A stretch of 64,000 nucleotides of DNA, from NCBI GenBank assembly GCA_013076295.1, contig RQOL01000532.1, forward strand, positions 3,596,001 through 3,660,000. The letters are read 5' to 3'. Source of the stretch: Sanderia malayensis (lineage: Eukaryota > Cnidaria > Scyphozoa > Semaeostomeae > Pelagiidae). The first letter of the stretch is position 1, and each line of letters opens with the position of its first letter. The notes under the pieces were generated by a model. It saw nothing but the letters and a program-made list of their open reading frames with translations, had not been told where the DNA came from and ran no database searches. Positions 48,141 through 59,262 of this stretch are shown piece by piece. The translations under genes were made by a program, and so were the position numbers.

Positions 48141-49146
48141 ATTCAAAGAAAAGAATCATAATGAAAATTATGCCTCTTCAATCATCGGGAGCAGTAGCGT
48201 GGAGGTTGAGCTACGGGGTGTGCACCGACCAGGTAAGTAGTTCGAATCCAGGTGAAGGTAAGTTAAATTATATATCTCTATATCTCCAGCTCATCTTATG
48301 TCTACATCTGCTACTATAGCTGAATCTCCATCTCTCTCTGCAACTGAATCTCCATCTACAACTCTCTAACTTACTCTGAATATATCTGCTACTGAACCTC
48401 CAACAGCATTCTCTAACTGAATCTGAGTCTTTCTGCAACTGAATCTCCGTCTGCGACTCTCAACTGAATCTGAATCTCCTTCCGGAACTGATTCTGTATT
48501 TCTACTTGCCTTGTTTCGACCATACAATTGTTCGTTTCGAATATTAGGTACGAGTGCGAGTGCGGGCTGTTAACAACTGAATGCAGAACATTGCGCGAAT
48601 TAGCAAAAATACCCGGGGGACATCGCGCAGATGGTAGAAAAACAAGGGGGACTTAAATTCGCTCTGCGTTTTCTCTAGAGGTCTTTACTTGTAACAAAAA
48701 GTTGATCCGCCTCCCCTTAGTTTTTCATGTGGGAGAGTATGACCCCCTACTCTTTACAACCATTCGCGCGATGACCCCCTGTTGCAAATGCGCCTGCGTA
48801 ATGCCCTATTGCCATAGCAATGCAGATAGAGACACAGATTTGGAGGGAGATTCAGTTACAGATAGGGACAGATAGAGATTCAGTTGTAGACAGAGACTTG
48901 GAGAGAGACTCGGTTGGAGAAAGCGATGCAGATTGAGATTCAGTTGTAGAGAGAGATACAGATACGACTGAAGTACATAGATGTAGACATAGTTTGACCT
49001 GGAGCTATAGAGATATATAATTTAACTTACCTTCACCTGGATTCGAACCACTTACCTGGTCGGTGCACACCCCGTAGCACGACCTCCACGCTACTGCAAC
49101 CGATGATTGAAGAGGCGTAATTTCATTATGATTCTTTTCTTTGAAT
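48141..49146. mobile_element. ~1 kb foldback element with tRNA-like arms
   Basis: Outer arms of about 150 bp (48141-48300 and 49000-49146) are reverse complements. They contain a tRNA-like stretch: GTAGCGTGGAGGTTGAGCTA, GGTGTGCACC and TTCGAATCC, resembling A and B boxes. Inside are degenerate runs of CTGAATCTCCATCT on the left matched by AGAGATTCAGTTG runs on the right, and in the centre ACCCGGGGGACATCGCGC faces GCGCGATGACCCCC. Thus it has three nested levels of inverted symmetry. No protein frame. Confidence 0.8.
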
Positions 49147-49155
49147 TAAAGTTCT

Positions 49156-49540
49156 TTGAAAATGATCAAAAGTAACTTACCAATATCTGGGATCGAACAG
49201 AGATCATTCTGGTTGCCTTCCCGCTGTCATAACCATTACGCCACTGCAAGCGATGATTCAGAAGCTTTATTGCCAGTCTTAACATTTTCCTTCGAAGTTA
49301 AACAGTTTAAAAGGATTAAAATTAATTTGCCAATATCTGGAATCGAACCGCTATCTTCTGGCCAACCCACTGCTGCTTTAGCAACTGTGGTAGCTCAATA
49401 ATAAATTACAAGTGATTAATGCTGCACTATACTTTTATAATTTGCTTTTTAATAGCAAAATATTTTTTACTCCATGGGTTTCGAGCCAGCAACCCTTTGC
49501 TTACAATTCTGTTCCGCTAGCTGTCGCTATTTCAAAAGCA
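49156..49540 (-). repeat. Run of tRNA-like relics
   Basis: On the minus strand three successive segments look like decayed tRNAs or tRNA-derived SINE heads: about 49180-49250 (GTGGCGTAATGGTTATGACA with TGTTCGATCCC), 49330-49395 (GGTTCGATTCC), and 49475-49530 (GGCTCGAAACCC). The first two share flanking AATATTGG-like sequence and look like imperfect tandem copies. None folds as a convincing functional tRNA by eye. Confidence 0.45.
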
Positions 49541-49729
49541 TATGCAGAGAGTGAAAGTCTTCTATTCGTTCGAATATTTCTCACGTAATGCGACTGACCA
49601 GAAACTCAACACATTGAATTGAGAAAGTCATGGCCCAAAATATGATAAATCAATTGAAAATTTTTCACATAAATGATTCCATACAAGAAAAACTAAAAGG
49701 TATAAAGAACAATTAGTTATAAATTTAAA

Positions 49730-52572
49730 CTAGAATGTTCTTGAAAATGCCCCAGGTATTTCACCACCCCTTTGATTCGCGCCCCAATCCTGAGGTGGCA
49801 CACCTTGCCAGCCACCGTCCACGGGTGGGGCACGGCCCATCTGAACCCCCTCCATCTGTCCCAGTTGGTGCATGTTCGTGTCAATGCGTTGCTGCGGGGG
49901 CATGGCAGCTTGTTGCTGCAACCCCGGCTGCATGAATCGACCGGTAGAGCCAGCAAATTGCATGGGGTTCGGGGGCAAATTCATCGGGGCAGGTCTACTC
50001 GACGGGGCAAACTGAGCAACGTTCGATGACGCCAGAAACTGATCGACAGCCGCGGCATTCCGTGAGGCTTCGTCGAAGCGCCTCTGCAACATGGCCTGGT
50101 CCTGGCGAAAGGGCGCCTGCGCCATCGACTGAAACTGCTGCGATGGTGCAACTGGCGGGAACTGCTGCATCATGGGAATGCGCTGACCCTCAAACACCAT
50201 CTGATCCCTGGAAGGTGGAGGCATACCAGCTGGCATCATTCGATTGTCAATAGGCATTCTAACCGGCGGTTGTGGAGCTTGCTGCGGCGGTGGCGCAAAG
50301 TTTGGCCTGATCATCGCAGGTGTGAATTGTTGGGTGTTGGTGCCGAGATAAGGCACGTTCGCCGTCTGTTGAACGCGCTCGGTCAATCGCTTGGCCGTGA
50401 CGTCAGCATCGCTGTTGGGAATGCCGTCTTTCTGATGACGATGCCTAACATGCGCCAGGAGATCTCGCTGCGACAGATAACTCCGCCGGCACCCAGAAAT
50501 ACCGTGTCGACTGCCGCCGAACGAACAGACGAATATCTGTCCAATTCCAACTGGTTCAATTCGGTCAATCCGGTCACCGCACCTGCAGTCAAACGATAAT
50601 GTTCAAATAGCATGACATTGAAATTCAAGTTCTGTTCTTCCAGATTCATTCTCTCTTACGTCCATTCATTCATTCTTTTTTTTCTTCATCCATTCATTCT
50701 TTACTTCATTCATAACTCTATTAAACTGTCATACACCATTAGCATTGCTCCTAATTTGAGACACCATTCAGCAGATTCACAAGTGTAAACAACATCGTAG
50801 ACAAGTAAAACAAAATAAGATAACCTCTTTCTATCACAAATTCTGACAATAATTCTGTCGAAAGTCAATGTGATGCCAAAAAACCCAATCAAAGGCATAC
50901 CTTGAACACTGTCCATTGGATTTCTCAGCACAAGTAAGACAGAAAACGTGTTTGCAAGCGCTCTGCAAAGTAAGCAGACAAAACCTTTAATATTTACCCA
51001 GAAAGAGGTTATTTGATTAAGTTTCATTGCAAGCATTGTAAAAATTTTATCATAAAGGCTTGCAGCCAGCAAGCAATATCTATTTGTTAACGTAGCCTGT
51101 GGGGGTAGCTATATAGTTGATGTGGGCCTGCAGTATTGCCCCAAGAGTGACATTTGAGAACAAATATCCTGGGTACTCATTTACCAACCTCGCACAAATG
51201 GAGAGCAACTCATGAAGGTTATTCTTCAAGGATACAAAATTCAGCACCTTAAGCACTAGGCTATACCAGGGTAAAGTAAACACCCAATGATAAACTGTTA
51301 GACTGTTGCCTGGGCCAAGTTAGGACTTAAGGAGTAAAAAAGCTATCTCCATCAGGATATTTATGAAATTTTGCAACAGTGGAAACATTTCTTACCAGTC
51401 TTCCATAAACCAAAATTGGTAAAGTGCAATTTTCACAAATGTGAATCAATGGATCTTGAACTTTCTCACCAACTGCCATTATCTATCAGAAAACAAATAA
51501 ACATTATGGCATCAGATTTTGAGACCCAAACCTGTGTCTTACATGATAATTTGATATTTTGTGGCCTTGTTTTAGAGAAACATTACAATGCTTAGTTTCA
51601 TAATGATTATACGATTGCATGTCTTAGAAAAACTGGTCTTCGAAACAAAATTACCAAATTATAACAATTAAACAATTGATGAATTTTTTAAAGCAATATT
51701 TAAGATTTCTTGAGAAATTTATTGATTTGTGTAGCAATAGCTATTCAATTCAAAGCATCAACAAACCTTGTGATTCCAGTCAACCTCTTTACCATTATTT
51801 TTTGGAAATAATTCCGGCACTGAGAAGGGTTTCGATTTCTTTGGTGACCTTCTTCCTTTCGCTTCTTCAAGGCGAAAAAAAAGGATTAATTGATAATATG
51901 TTAGAAACAATTTACAACCATTACTGTATTGTAGTTGATCATAGCTTACTAAAAATCAAACAAAAAACTATAATTTTAAAATTTTAATTTATTCATGTAG
52001 TGAAAAACCAAGCATGGATTCATAAAACAAACAATACCATCTGATACTTCTTTATTTTCAGATGAACTTGTCTTCTTTTCTTTTTTGGACTTGCTTGACT
52101 TGGTTGACTTGGCTTTCACTTTGGGCTTCTTCAACTTCAAAGCAATTGACTTTCTCACTGTTTGGGTGCTGCTCATGTCAGCCTGCATGGACTCTGAATC
52201 CAGCTCAATATCTGAAAAAGAAGCAAATGAAAGAGCTGAAGCTCAAGAGCAAATGAAAGAGCTGAAACTCAAGAGCAAATGAAAGAGCTGAAACTCAAGA
52301 GCAAATAAAAGAGCTGAAACTCAAGAGCAAATGAAAGAGCTGAAACTCAACAGTAAATGAAAGAACTGAAACTCAAGAGGCTAAGAATGCAAGCATAGTT
52401 AAGAACTCCCACTCTCAAACCACACTCTATTATTCTCTGCAAAATTACAAAATATCATCTACAAGCAAAGCACATACTACAAGCTTCTTCTACATGCATG
52501 TTGTCTTACTGAGACTATAAAAAGGCCTTACGCATAGACACTTTGATGAGTTATTGACTTACCTTTATCCAT
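49730..52572 (-). CDS. CBLL1: Hakai, RING/HYB-domain E3 ubiquitin ligase
   Basis: Known as an E3 ligase for phosphotyrosine targets such as E-cadherin and as a subunit of the m6A writer-associated complex (with WTAP, VIRMA, ZC3H13). Exons in coding order are 52572-52563, 52211-52038, 51864-51767, 51482-51396, 50962-50901 and 50582-49730, joined in frame to 427 residues. The N-terminus is lysine-rich ([16 protein letters not shown]). The C3HC4 RING has ligands C110, C113, C126, H128, C131, C134, C142 and C145. The HYB zinc finger follows, with C163, C175, H188 and H193 and the characteristic [15 protein letters not shown]. The long tail is rich in Q, P and M, as in other Hakai proteins but shorter. 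Compared with human there is a short insertion (about GGSRHGIS) before the last HYB cysteine. The first exon is only ten coding bases, so the start is less certain than the rest. Confidence 0.92.
52221..52382. repeat. 26 bp tandem repeat in CBLL1 intron 1
   Basis: Six imperfect copies of AAATGAAAGAGCTGAAACTC plus AAGAGC, starting ~10 bp from the CBLL1 acceptor at 52212. The unit is not a multiple of three, so a coding origin is unlikely. Confidence 0.85.
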
Positions 52573-53032
52573 TTTAACGTTCAACACACTGCTTTATATT
52601 TCCTTCTCTATCAGAATTCTCTTAGGCCTAACACGCTTTTACAACCAAAAGATAGAATAGAAAGCATGCACCAAAAGCAGATCATGACGTTTGCAACCAA
52701 TGCATCTTCACCTCTGCGAAGCAGGAGCTAGAATAACTCCTTGCTGCGAGGCACCAGGAAAATAATGGAATGGTATGAAATTTCGGGGTTTGTTTCATTA
52801 TAATCACAAAGCATTTCAATTTGTTATACACACTGTGTTAAGACATATCCAATAACACTCTTTCTTCAACAAGATATCCAACTATAACAATACCAATTCG
52901 CCTATATAACAATTCTATAGCTCCACTCAAAATTGTTAAGACACAAAACAGAATCTAAAATCCTATCAAAATGATGATAATACAGTACACATAACGGAAT
53001 TGTTTACTATGGTTATTTAAATTTAACATGTC
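52573..53032. other. Spacer between CBLL1 and SLC25A3
   Basis: 460 bp between the CBLL1 start and the SLC25A3 stop, both on the minus strand. It must hold the CBLL1 promoter and the SLC25A3 3' UTR. No further feature seen. Confidence 0.5.
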
Positions 53033-55848
53033 TTATTTTTGTAATTCCAGCTTTCTCTTCAAGCTTTCTGGCATTTCTGGTGGTGGTGGACGTGGAAGAC
53101 GGAATGCAACTTTAACAGAGTCATATATAAACCATTGCAATGCAGTCAACGTACCAATCATGATAATACGTGGACCAAGACCCTTCCACAGACCTAATCA
53201 AGTACAAACAGATCAGTAGCAATTAGTTAATTAATTAAAAGTACCGAGTTATATTGAATCTTCTTATTTCTTGAATAATAAATTAATTATAAACTCTTCT
53301 ATTGAAAACAACTTTTAATCAAGCATTAAATTTAAGCCAATTGAGACTGTTTTGATCCCAAGCACCTTGTCAATTCCATTATCTTTCCCTGTAGCTTTAA
53401 GAATGAAATAGGTCGACAAGATTTAAAAAAGTAAATCAAACGTCCTTACCTTTCATTCCGAGTTCTCTGGCAGCTTGGATTGGTGTGCTACCAACATCGT
53501 TGTTCAATTTGGAGACAACCGTATCAGCAGGATGAGAGACAATGGCACAGAAGACACCAGCAATGTACCCGGCCGAAAATGTCACAACAAGCTGTTCTGG
53601 CTTGGTGCACTCAGATCTTGCCTTTGGCACAATGTATTTGTACAAAAATTCTACAGTTCTCTCAAAGCAGGCAAACTTCATCATAGTGTATGGGATTTGC
53701 CTCATCCAAAGGGGAGGAAGGCCTTTGTAGAAACTAACAAAAACAACATTGTTAATTCAGATTGAAGGTTTTCTGATAAATAAATAAACATATACACATA
53801 GAATAGAAGCAAGAAAGTAGACTAGTTCACTGTTACTCTGAGTTTCATGCTTTCGCAATCATCAGACAGACTATCTATTCTATTATTGCTCTGTACTTCT
53901 GTACATCGAGCACTGTGATGCCAGTATAGACAGTAAGAATTTATAGATAAACATACACATAAAGATATTGAACAAAATACAGTTGACATCCACTACGTTG
54001 ACTACCCACTATTTCAAACACCTGATTTCTGTAATGGTTTCCAACTTTACCTTGTTTTAGTATAGTATAGTCAGGACAATTGTTATTTTGAACAACCACA
54101 CCTCAAACAAACTTCAAGATAGCGGATGTCAACTTTAATTAACAGCAAGACAATCAAAGACAACCAAACTTACCCACTAATTCCTTCCATCCCCCAAAGT
54201 TTTGGGGCTCCCTCTCTCAAAGTGTTTGCAAAGCCAGGAGACGTTTGAATTCTCACTTTGACAGCCTCCATAGGTGACAAAGCAATGTCAGCAAAGAACT
54301 CGGCACTTGCAGATGCAGCCAAATACAATGAAGTTCTGTACAAATAGGAATTTTCCTAAACACATAAAAACAATAAACATCAAACCATTGAGATATCAAA
54401 CATGCACTTACCAAAAAACAAACTGAGACTGCTCCAAAAAGAGTTCAAAATACAGTAAAGGGATTTCCACCATACCTCCCCAAGCATGTCACTGTATAAA
54501 ATCTTGAAGACTTCATAGAAACCAAATTTGCACAGTCCTTGCATGGAGTAGCCAATAAACGTTGGGGCCCATCCTTTTGCTAACCCCCTTGCACCATCTT
54601 CCTTCAGAGTGACTTTGAAGCCATGGAAAATGTTCTTATACTTGCCTGGATCAACCTATAAACACAGATACAAATTACAATCAACAAGTTGCAGAGTTAT
54701 GTCAAGCTATGGGAGTTTTGGAGAGTTGGTTGCTACGTTGGTCCACATCATCTTTTGTGCTGCAAAAATGTGTCCAAGGTAAAATGAATTATGTCTGTAT
54801 GTATATACATAGATTACATCTACATCTACATCTACATCTACATTAGTTAATCAGCAACCTCAATGTTCAGGGCTCCGCTAATGAAATACAATTGGTCACT
54901 GCATGTACAGCCGTTTGACAAAGCTTGGTTGAGTTAATTCCAAGGAAAAAAGTATAATTATAATGCTAGGAGCCAAAAACCGTAGAGATTGGCCATTATA
55001 AATGAAATCTACAGTGTGTTAGTGCATCTTTTGTTCTTTTCCACTGTTCTATTGCTTTTTTTGAACAATGGAATTTGAGTAAATAATGCACCCTCTGCAG
55101 TGCAGTTCAGTAATAGATAATGATATGTGAAGAGCAATTGGGACATGGAGTAACTTAGCATTATTTCTTCAAGTATGACAGAGATTTCAGGTTATCAGAG
55201 ATTTTATTTGTTCACCTGGATCCTGCATTTCACTAAATCTAGGGGCACAACAGCAGTGTGAGTAATGCCACAGCTAAGAATTCCACCAAAACCGCATAGA
55301 GCATAGTACTTCATTGATCCAAATTCACAGCTATTTTCCTCTGCTGAAAAAATAGGCAGAACAGAATTTACTTCAGACTGCATACACTTCACAAAGTTGC
55401 AAAAAGCAAGCATGTTGTGAGCTCGTTGTTGGTAGAATTAATTGCGAGTTAAACCTTGAAGTAAATGATTTCAGTTGAGCACCCTTCCAGGTTAGGATGA
55501 ATGGTTAAATTAAACATCTTTTCTCTTTAAAATGAATGACAATTTATCCTCAAGTTAACCAGCTCCCTCTCAGATAAATGAGGTATTTTGTTGTTTCCTT
55601 CAAGGTTTGCTACATTCTAATTTTAATGTAGAGTTGGCTAATATTGCAATTTAGCTGAGGTCAAACTTGTTCAGCCATGCTTTTGGAGGAACCGGTTAAG
55701 GGCCTAAAGCAAAAAGTAGCTCACCTCCAGATGCCATTGCCGGCTTGCTCAAAACCATTTGTTTTGTGGATTCGCTGCCTTCGCAGAGAGCGGTAGATGG
55801 AAGTCCGAAGACATTGCTTTTAGCAGCGTCTATAAGTTTGGAGAACAT
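53033..55848 (-). CDS. SLC25A3: Mitochondrial phosphate carrier
   Basis: Inner-membrane carrier that imports phosphate (with H+) for ATP synthesis. Exons in coding order are 55848-55725, 55343-55216, 54655-54476, 54355-54174, 53733-53450 and 53193-53033, in frame to 352 residues (human about 361). The three mitochondrial carrier signatures are visible: [16 protein letters not shown] and PADTVVSK. Strongly conserved blocks include [53 protein letters not shown] and the end [18 protein letters not shown]. The start MFSKLIDAA matches the human MFS start; an in-frame ATG at 55902 would add 18 residues. A short N-terminal region rich in S and A acts as the cleavable presequence in homologues. Confidence 0.97.
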
Positions 55849-57211
55849 ATTAAAATGAATTTCTAATCCCTTCTCCGCTTCTATGTCTCCAAGTTGACCC
55901 AAATCGTTCAGAAAAGGGCGAAATCAGCAATGCCAAGTCCATTGCTCAACAGACACGCAAGATTTATTCATTCCCAGCCCTCAAATGAAAGCGAGGCTGC
56001 TGGGGATGTCCCACGTTTTTGGGACATCGGATGAAATCGGATGAAAATAAAGTAAAATGTAAAATAAATTGTTTAAAAATAACAGTTATTACCTGCAACG
56101 TAAACTATACGTAGATGAAATTGAAAAGAGTACATTGTTGGTAAATATTGGAGTTAATTAGAGTTATGGCGCGCTGTGGAGGACCAGAAAGAAAACAAAT
56201 AAATTAAAAGTAATATTTGATAAATTTAAATAATTACAAAATTAATAAAAAATAAAACTTTACCATTTTACTGCCGCGTGGTAGCTATAATATTTACATA
56301 CTTTGCAGCTGGCCGTGAAAAGACACCGGCTTCGAAACAACAGAAATGGCACTTGTTAACAAAAGTTTTTTGCGAAAATCATTAAATTTTGATTATTAAT
56401 CCCCATAGAGTGGGAGGGAAAAAATAAATAAAAATTTACAAGGTCGTGGCATGCCATTAACCTTGTTCCCCAGTTCTTGCAAAATCATGGTGTGAAAATC
56501 AACCAAAATATAGCTCGTTTTCAGTCTTACGATTGTCAGAAAACAGCTAGATTGCATAAGTTGCTTACGGATCATGGAAATTTTATTGTTTGCGATGCGT
56601 GAGGTTTGCGTAAACGGAGTTCCTTGTTGAAGAGAAGAGTCTTTCTTTGTTTAATCAATAGCAGGGTCTCATTAGAAGCGTACTATCCGGTTCGAAAGGT
56701 CAGATTTTCAACAGCGTGGGTCTTGGGACTAAGGTGCTCTCCCAAGAAGGTACTTCATCAGAGCTGAATATACAATCGTAAATGGCAAAGAAAAGTCGGT
56801 AAGGAAAGAAGCGTGAGGAAGCACAGAAGAAGAAAATCAGGCAGAATGCGCAGTCTAAAGCAATGAAATATTACAAACACTAGCATTATGGTGACACGTG
56901 AAAGCAAGAAATAGTAGCTACTTACGAGCAAGAAGAGAGCTAGAAAGCGGGGAAAATATTAAAAAAGAACAAACAGCAAAAGTTATAAACAAGCAAGCAG
57001 TGAGAGAAAAGACATATCAGCTAGCAAAGAAGGTGAAGGTACAAACTGTACGAAGACAAAAAGGACTTGACAAAAGAAACGAAAAGAGTGAGCAAATATT
57101 CTTTGGCAACACCAAGCAAAGAGAAAAGGATCACAGGAGACATATCCAAAAACGGATTGGTGAACTGACCCAGAAAAGAAAATACAAAGAGAATACCCGT
57201 TCGAAGAGAAA
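55849..57211. other. Divergent intergenic region SLC25A3 / GPCR
   Basis: Contains the SLC25A3 promoter (minus) and the GPCR 5' region (plus). From about 56800 to 57200 it is purine-rich, giving a highly basic chance frame (56898-57269) that overlaps the GPCR start. No other gene. Confidence 0.5.
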
Positions 57212-58297
57212 ATGGCCAACAACAATAGTATTAACAGCAGCAATGCATCTACCACGTTCAATCAACTAACATATTGCAACAATGCATTTTCAGGTAGAGT
57301 AATTCTCACAGACTCGCAGTTGTTGATAATGCAGTGGATATTCGCACTGTTAATACCATTGAACGTGATAGCAAACGCAGTAGTGATAAAACGGATGGTA
57401 AACTCGCGTCAGTGGCACAAGGTATCGTGCTGGCTCATCACAGTGCTCAGTACAGTCGACCTATGCACGGGGTTGTTCACGCTACCACTCGTTGCAGTGC
57501 TTTTCATTGCGTACGGCAGGACGCGTTGGTGTGGGCTCGAACTCGCCACCCAGTTCGTGTCGACCTCGTTCGCCTATATGTCCGTGTTGATGACGATGCT
57601 TATTGCCGTGGATCGCACGATGCACCAGAGATTGCCGACACGATGTTCCGTGCCATTGTCGAAGCGATCAGCAAAGGTCGCAGTGGCACTTGCGTGCACC
57701 GTCTCCACGTTAATATCAGGCCTGCTGACAATTTCATCCGTCTACTACAGCGTATATCATTTCAGCATCGTCATATCGCTAACCCTTATCGTGATAATGA
57801 TCGTGATATTCGCCTCCTACTTTGCCGCCTATTGCCAAGTTTCCGGACACGTTCGGCGCAGCACGATCTGGAACAACCGCACGGAACCGGATAACAACAA
57901 GAGTTCGGCGACGTCGCGAGGAAACCAGAGACAGCCCCGGTATCTACGCAAGTTCCGAAAGACGGTTCTGTTCATCATTGTGACACTGTGTCTCTGCTAC
58001 GTGCCATTTTTGGTGACAACCACAGCGTCGCAAACAGTGGGTTCAAAAGAGCGCGCGACAACGGCACCATCATCCTCCGAGAGTTTGCTCCGTTTTGCTT
58101 TGATCTTGTCAATCGCTCTCGTCTACAGTAATTCCGGTCTCAACGCGCTTATCATAATAAAGAGAAACAGTAGCATGTTTCGAAGCAGAAGCACCGTCGG
58201 CGGTAGACACAATCGAAATGTCAGTGCCGTGGCACCAGTGGACGTTGCAAGAGAAAGGCAGCAACGAGACTCTCGTATATCTTCCATCTTCATGTGA
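57212..58297 (+). CDS. Orphan class A (rhodopsin-like) GPCR, intronless
   Basis: Seven-transmembrane receptor of 361 residues in one exon. The N-terminus has several N-glycosylation sites (NNS, NSS, NAS). TM1 contains LNVIANAVVI with the conserved Asn; TM2 has LSTVDLCTG with the conserved Asp; a Cys (RTRWCG) precedes TM3; the end of TM3 reads AVDRTMHQR in place of DRY; TM6 has LCYVPF (CWxP-like); TM7 has NSGLNALIII in place of NPxxY. The usual second extracellular loop Cys partner is not obvious. The C-terminal tail is Arg/Ser-rich. Ligand and G protein cannot be inferred. Intronless receptors of this kind form large lineage-specific groups in cnidarians and other early-branching animals. The ATG is the first in frame; the next Met lies well inside TM1. 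Confidence 0.88.
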   Translation: MANNNSINSSNASTTFNQLTYCNNAFSGRVILTDSQLLIMQWIFALLIPLNVIANAVVIKRMVNSRQWHKVSCWLITVLSTVDLCTGLFTLPLVAVLFIAYGRTRWCGLELATQFVSTSFAYMSVLMTMLIAVDRTMHQRLPTRCSVPLSKRSAKVAVALACTVSTLISGLLTISSVYYSVYHFSIVISLTLIVIMIVIFASYFAAYCQVSGHVRRSTIWNNRTEPDNNKSSATSRGNQRQPRYLRKFRKTVLFIIVTLCLCYVPFLVTTTASQTVGSKERATTAPSSSESLLRFALILSIALVYSNSGLNALIIIKRNSSMFRSRSTVGGRHNRNVSAVAPVDVARERQQRDSRISSIFM

Positions 58298-59262
58298 ACA
58301 TGGACATACAACTGAACTGAACAGTGTGTGGCAATTGGAAATCGCATGCAGTACATTCCCCGAGGACGTTAAACAAACTATTTCTGTGCTGTGATCAATC
58401 GGGTAATCAGCAAACATGTACATTTTAAAAATACATTTGTCGAATAGTCAAATAGCAATTTGAATGTTGTTGCGGAAATCTCTGAAAGAAACTTCGAGAT
58501 CAAGTCTTTGGGCGTATATATTGCTTACACATGATATTTTGTACATATTTAATTGGTATACTAAAGAATTAATTAAATGTTATTGCTTCCTCGTGTGTTC
58601 ACTATCACTCTTTTACGCAGTCTTCAGTTTGTTATCTATTATTGGCATTTATCACTCATAGCAATTATTGTCATCACAACTGTTTCAATTGGTATGGTGC
58701 AAATATTCCAAGTCTAATAGGGCCTAATTTGAGCACATTAGTTCAGTGCTAAATGAAATCTAATTGTCACGATTGACGATACTTACGATACGCTATGTTA
58801 TTCATTCTTTTACTTGACGAAAATCTATGGAGCAACTAAAAAACCCGGACTGGAAAACCGAAAAAGCCGCTGACCACACGCGAACGAAAATTTCAAATTT
58901 CATAAGTGTCATATACAGCTTGCAAGCCTCCCTGCAGGTATATTGTAAGGGCGCAAATCTGGTCAGCGGAGTATTTATCTTGCAGCTATCGCACAGTTCT
59001 CCGCGACCGCTAGATGGATTGCGACGGAGACATCCCAACGAACAACCCAGCAAGCCTTTACAACGCAGGTCACGTAAGGATCTGTCCCATCCCATGCAAA
59101 GATATTGAAAATGTTATTGTCTGTGATGGAACAGTTGTTGTTAATGCAGTAGTTATCATTTCTGTTGTTATTGGTGATATTGTTGCTATTTTTGCTGTTG
59201 ATATTATTGGTGTTGAAGAAGAACTGGTACGTGTTCTCACGCTGGATGGGATGGCATTTTTC
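58298..59262. other. Convergent intergenic region GPCR / SECISBP2
   Basis: 3' UTRs of two genes facing each other. No further gene recognised; the plus-strand frame 59014-59610 overlaps the last SECISBP2 exon and looks like chance. Confidence 0.5.

Noticed and set aside
49735..50253. Plus-strand frames opposite the CBLL1 last exon
   Set aside because: Shadows of the Q/P-rich Hakai tail.
51676..51987. Plus-strand 103-residue frame
   Set aside because: Overlaps CBLL1 exon 3 (51767-51864) on the other strand; the minus-strand reading fits Hakai.
56898..57269. Basic 123-residue frame upstream of the GPCR
   Set aside because: Purine-rich low-complexity sequence, overlaps the GPCR start in another frame, no family resemblance.
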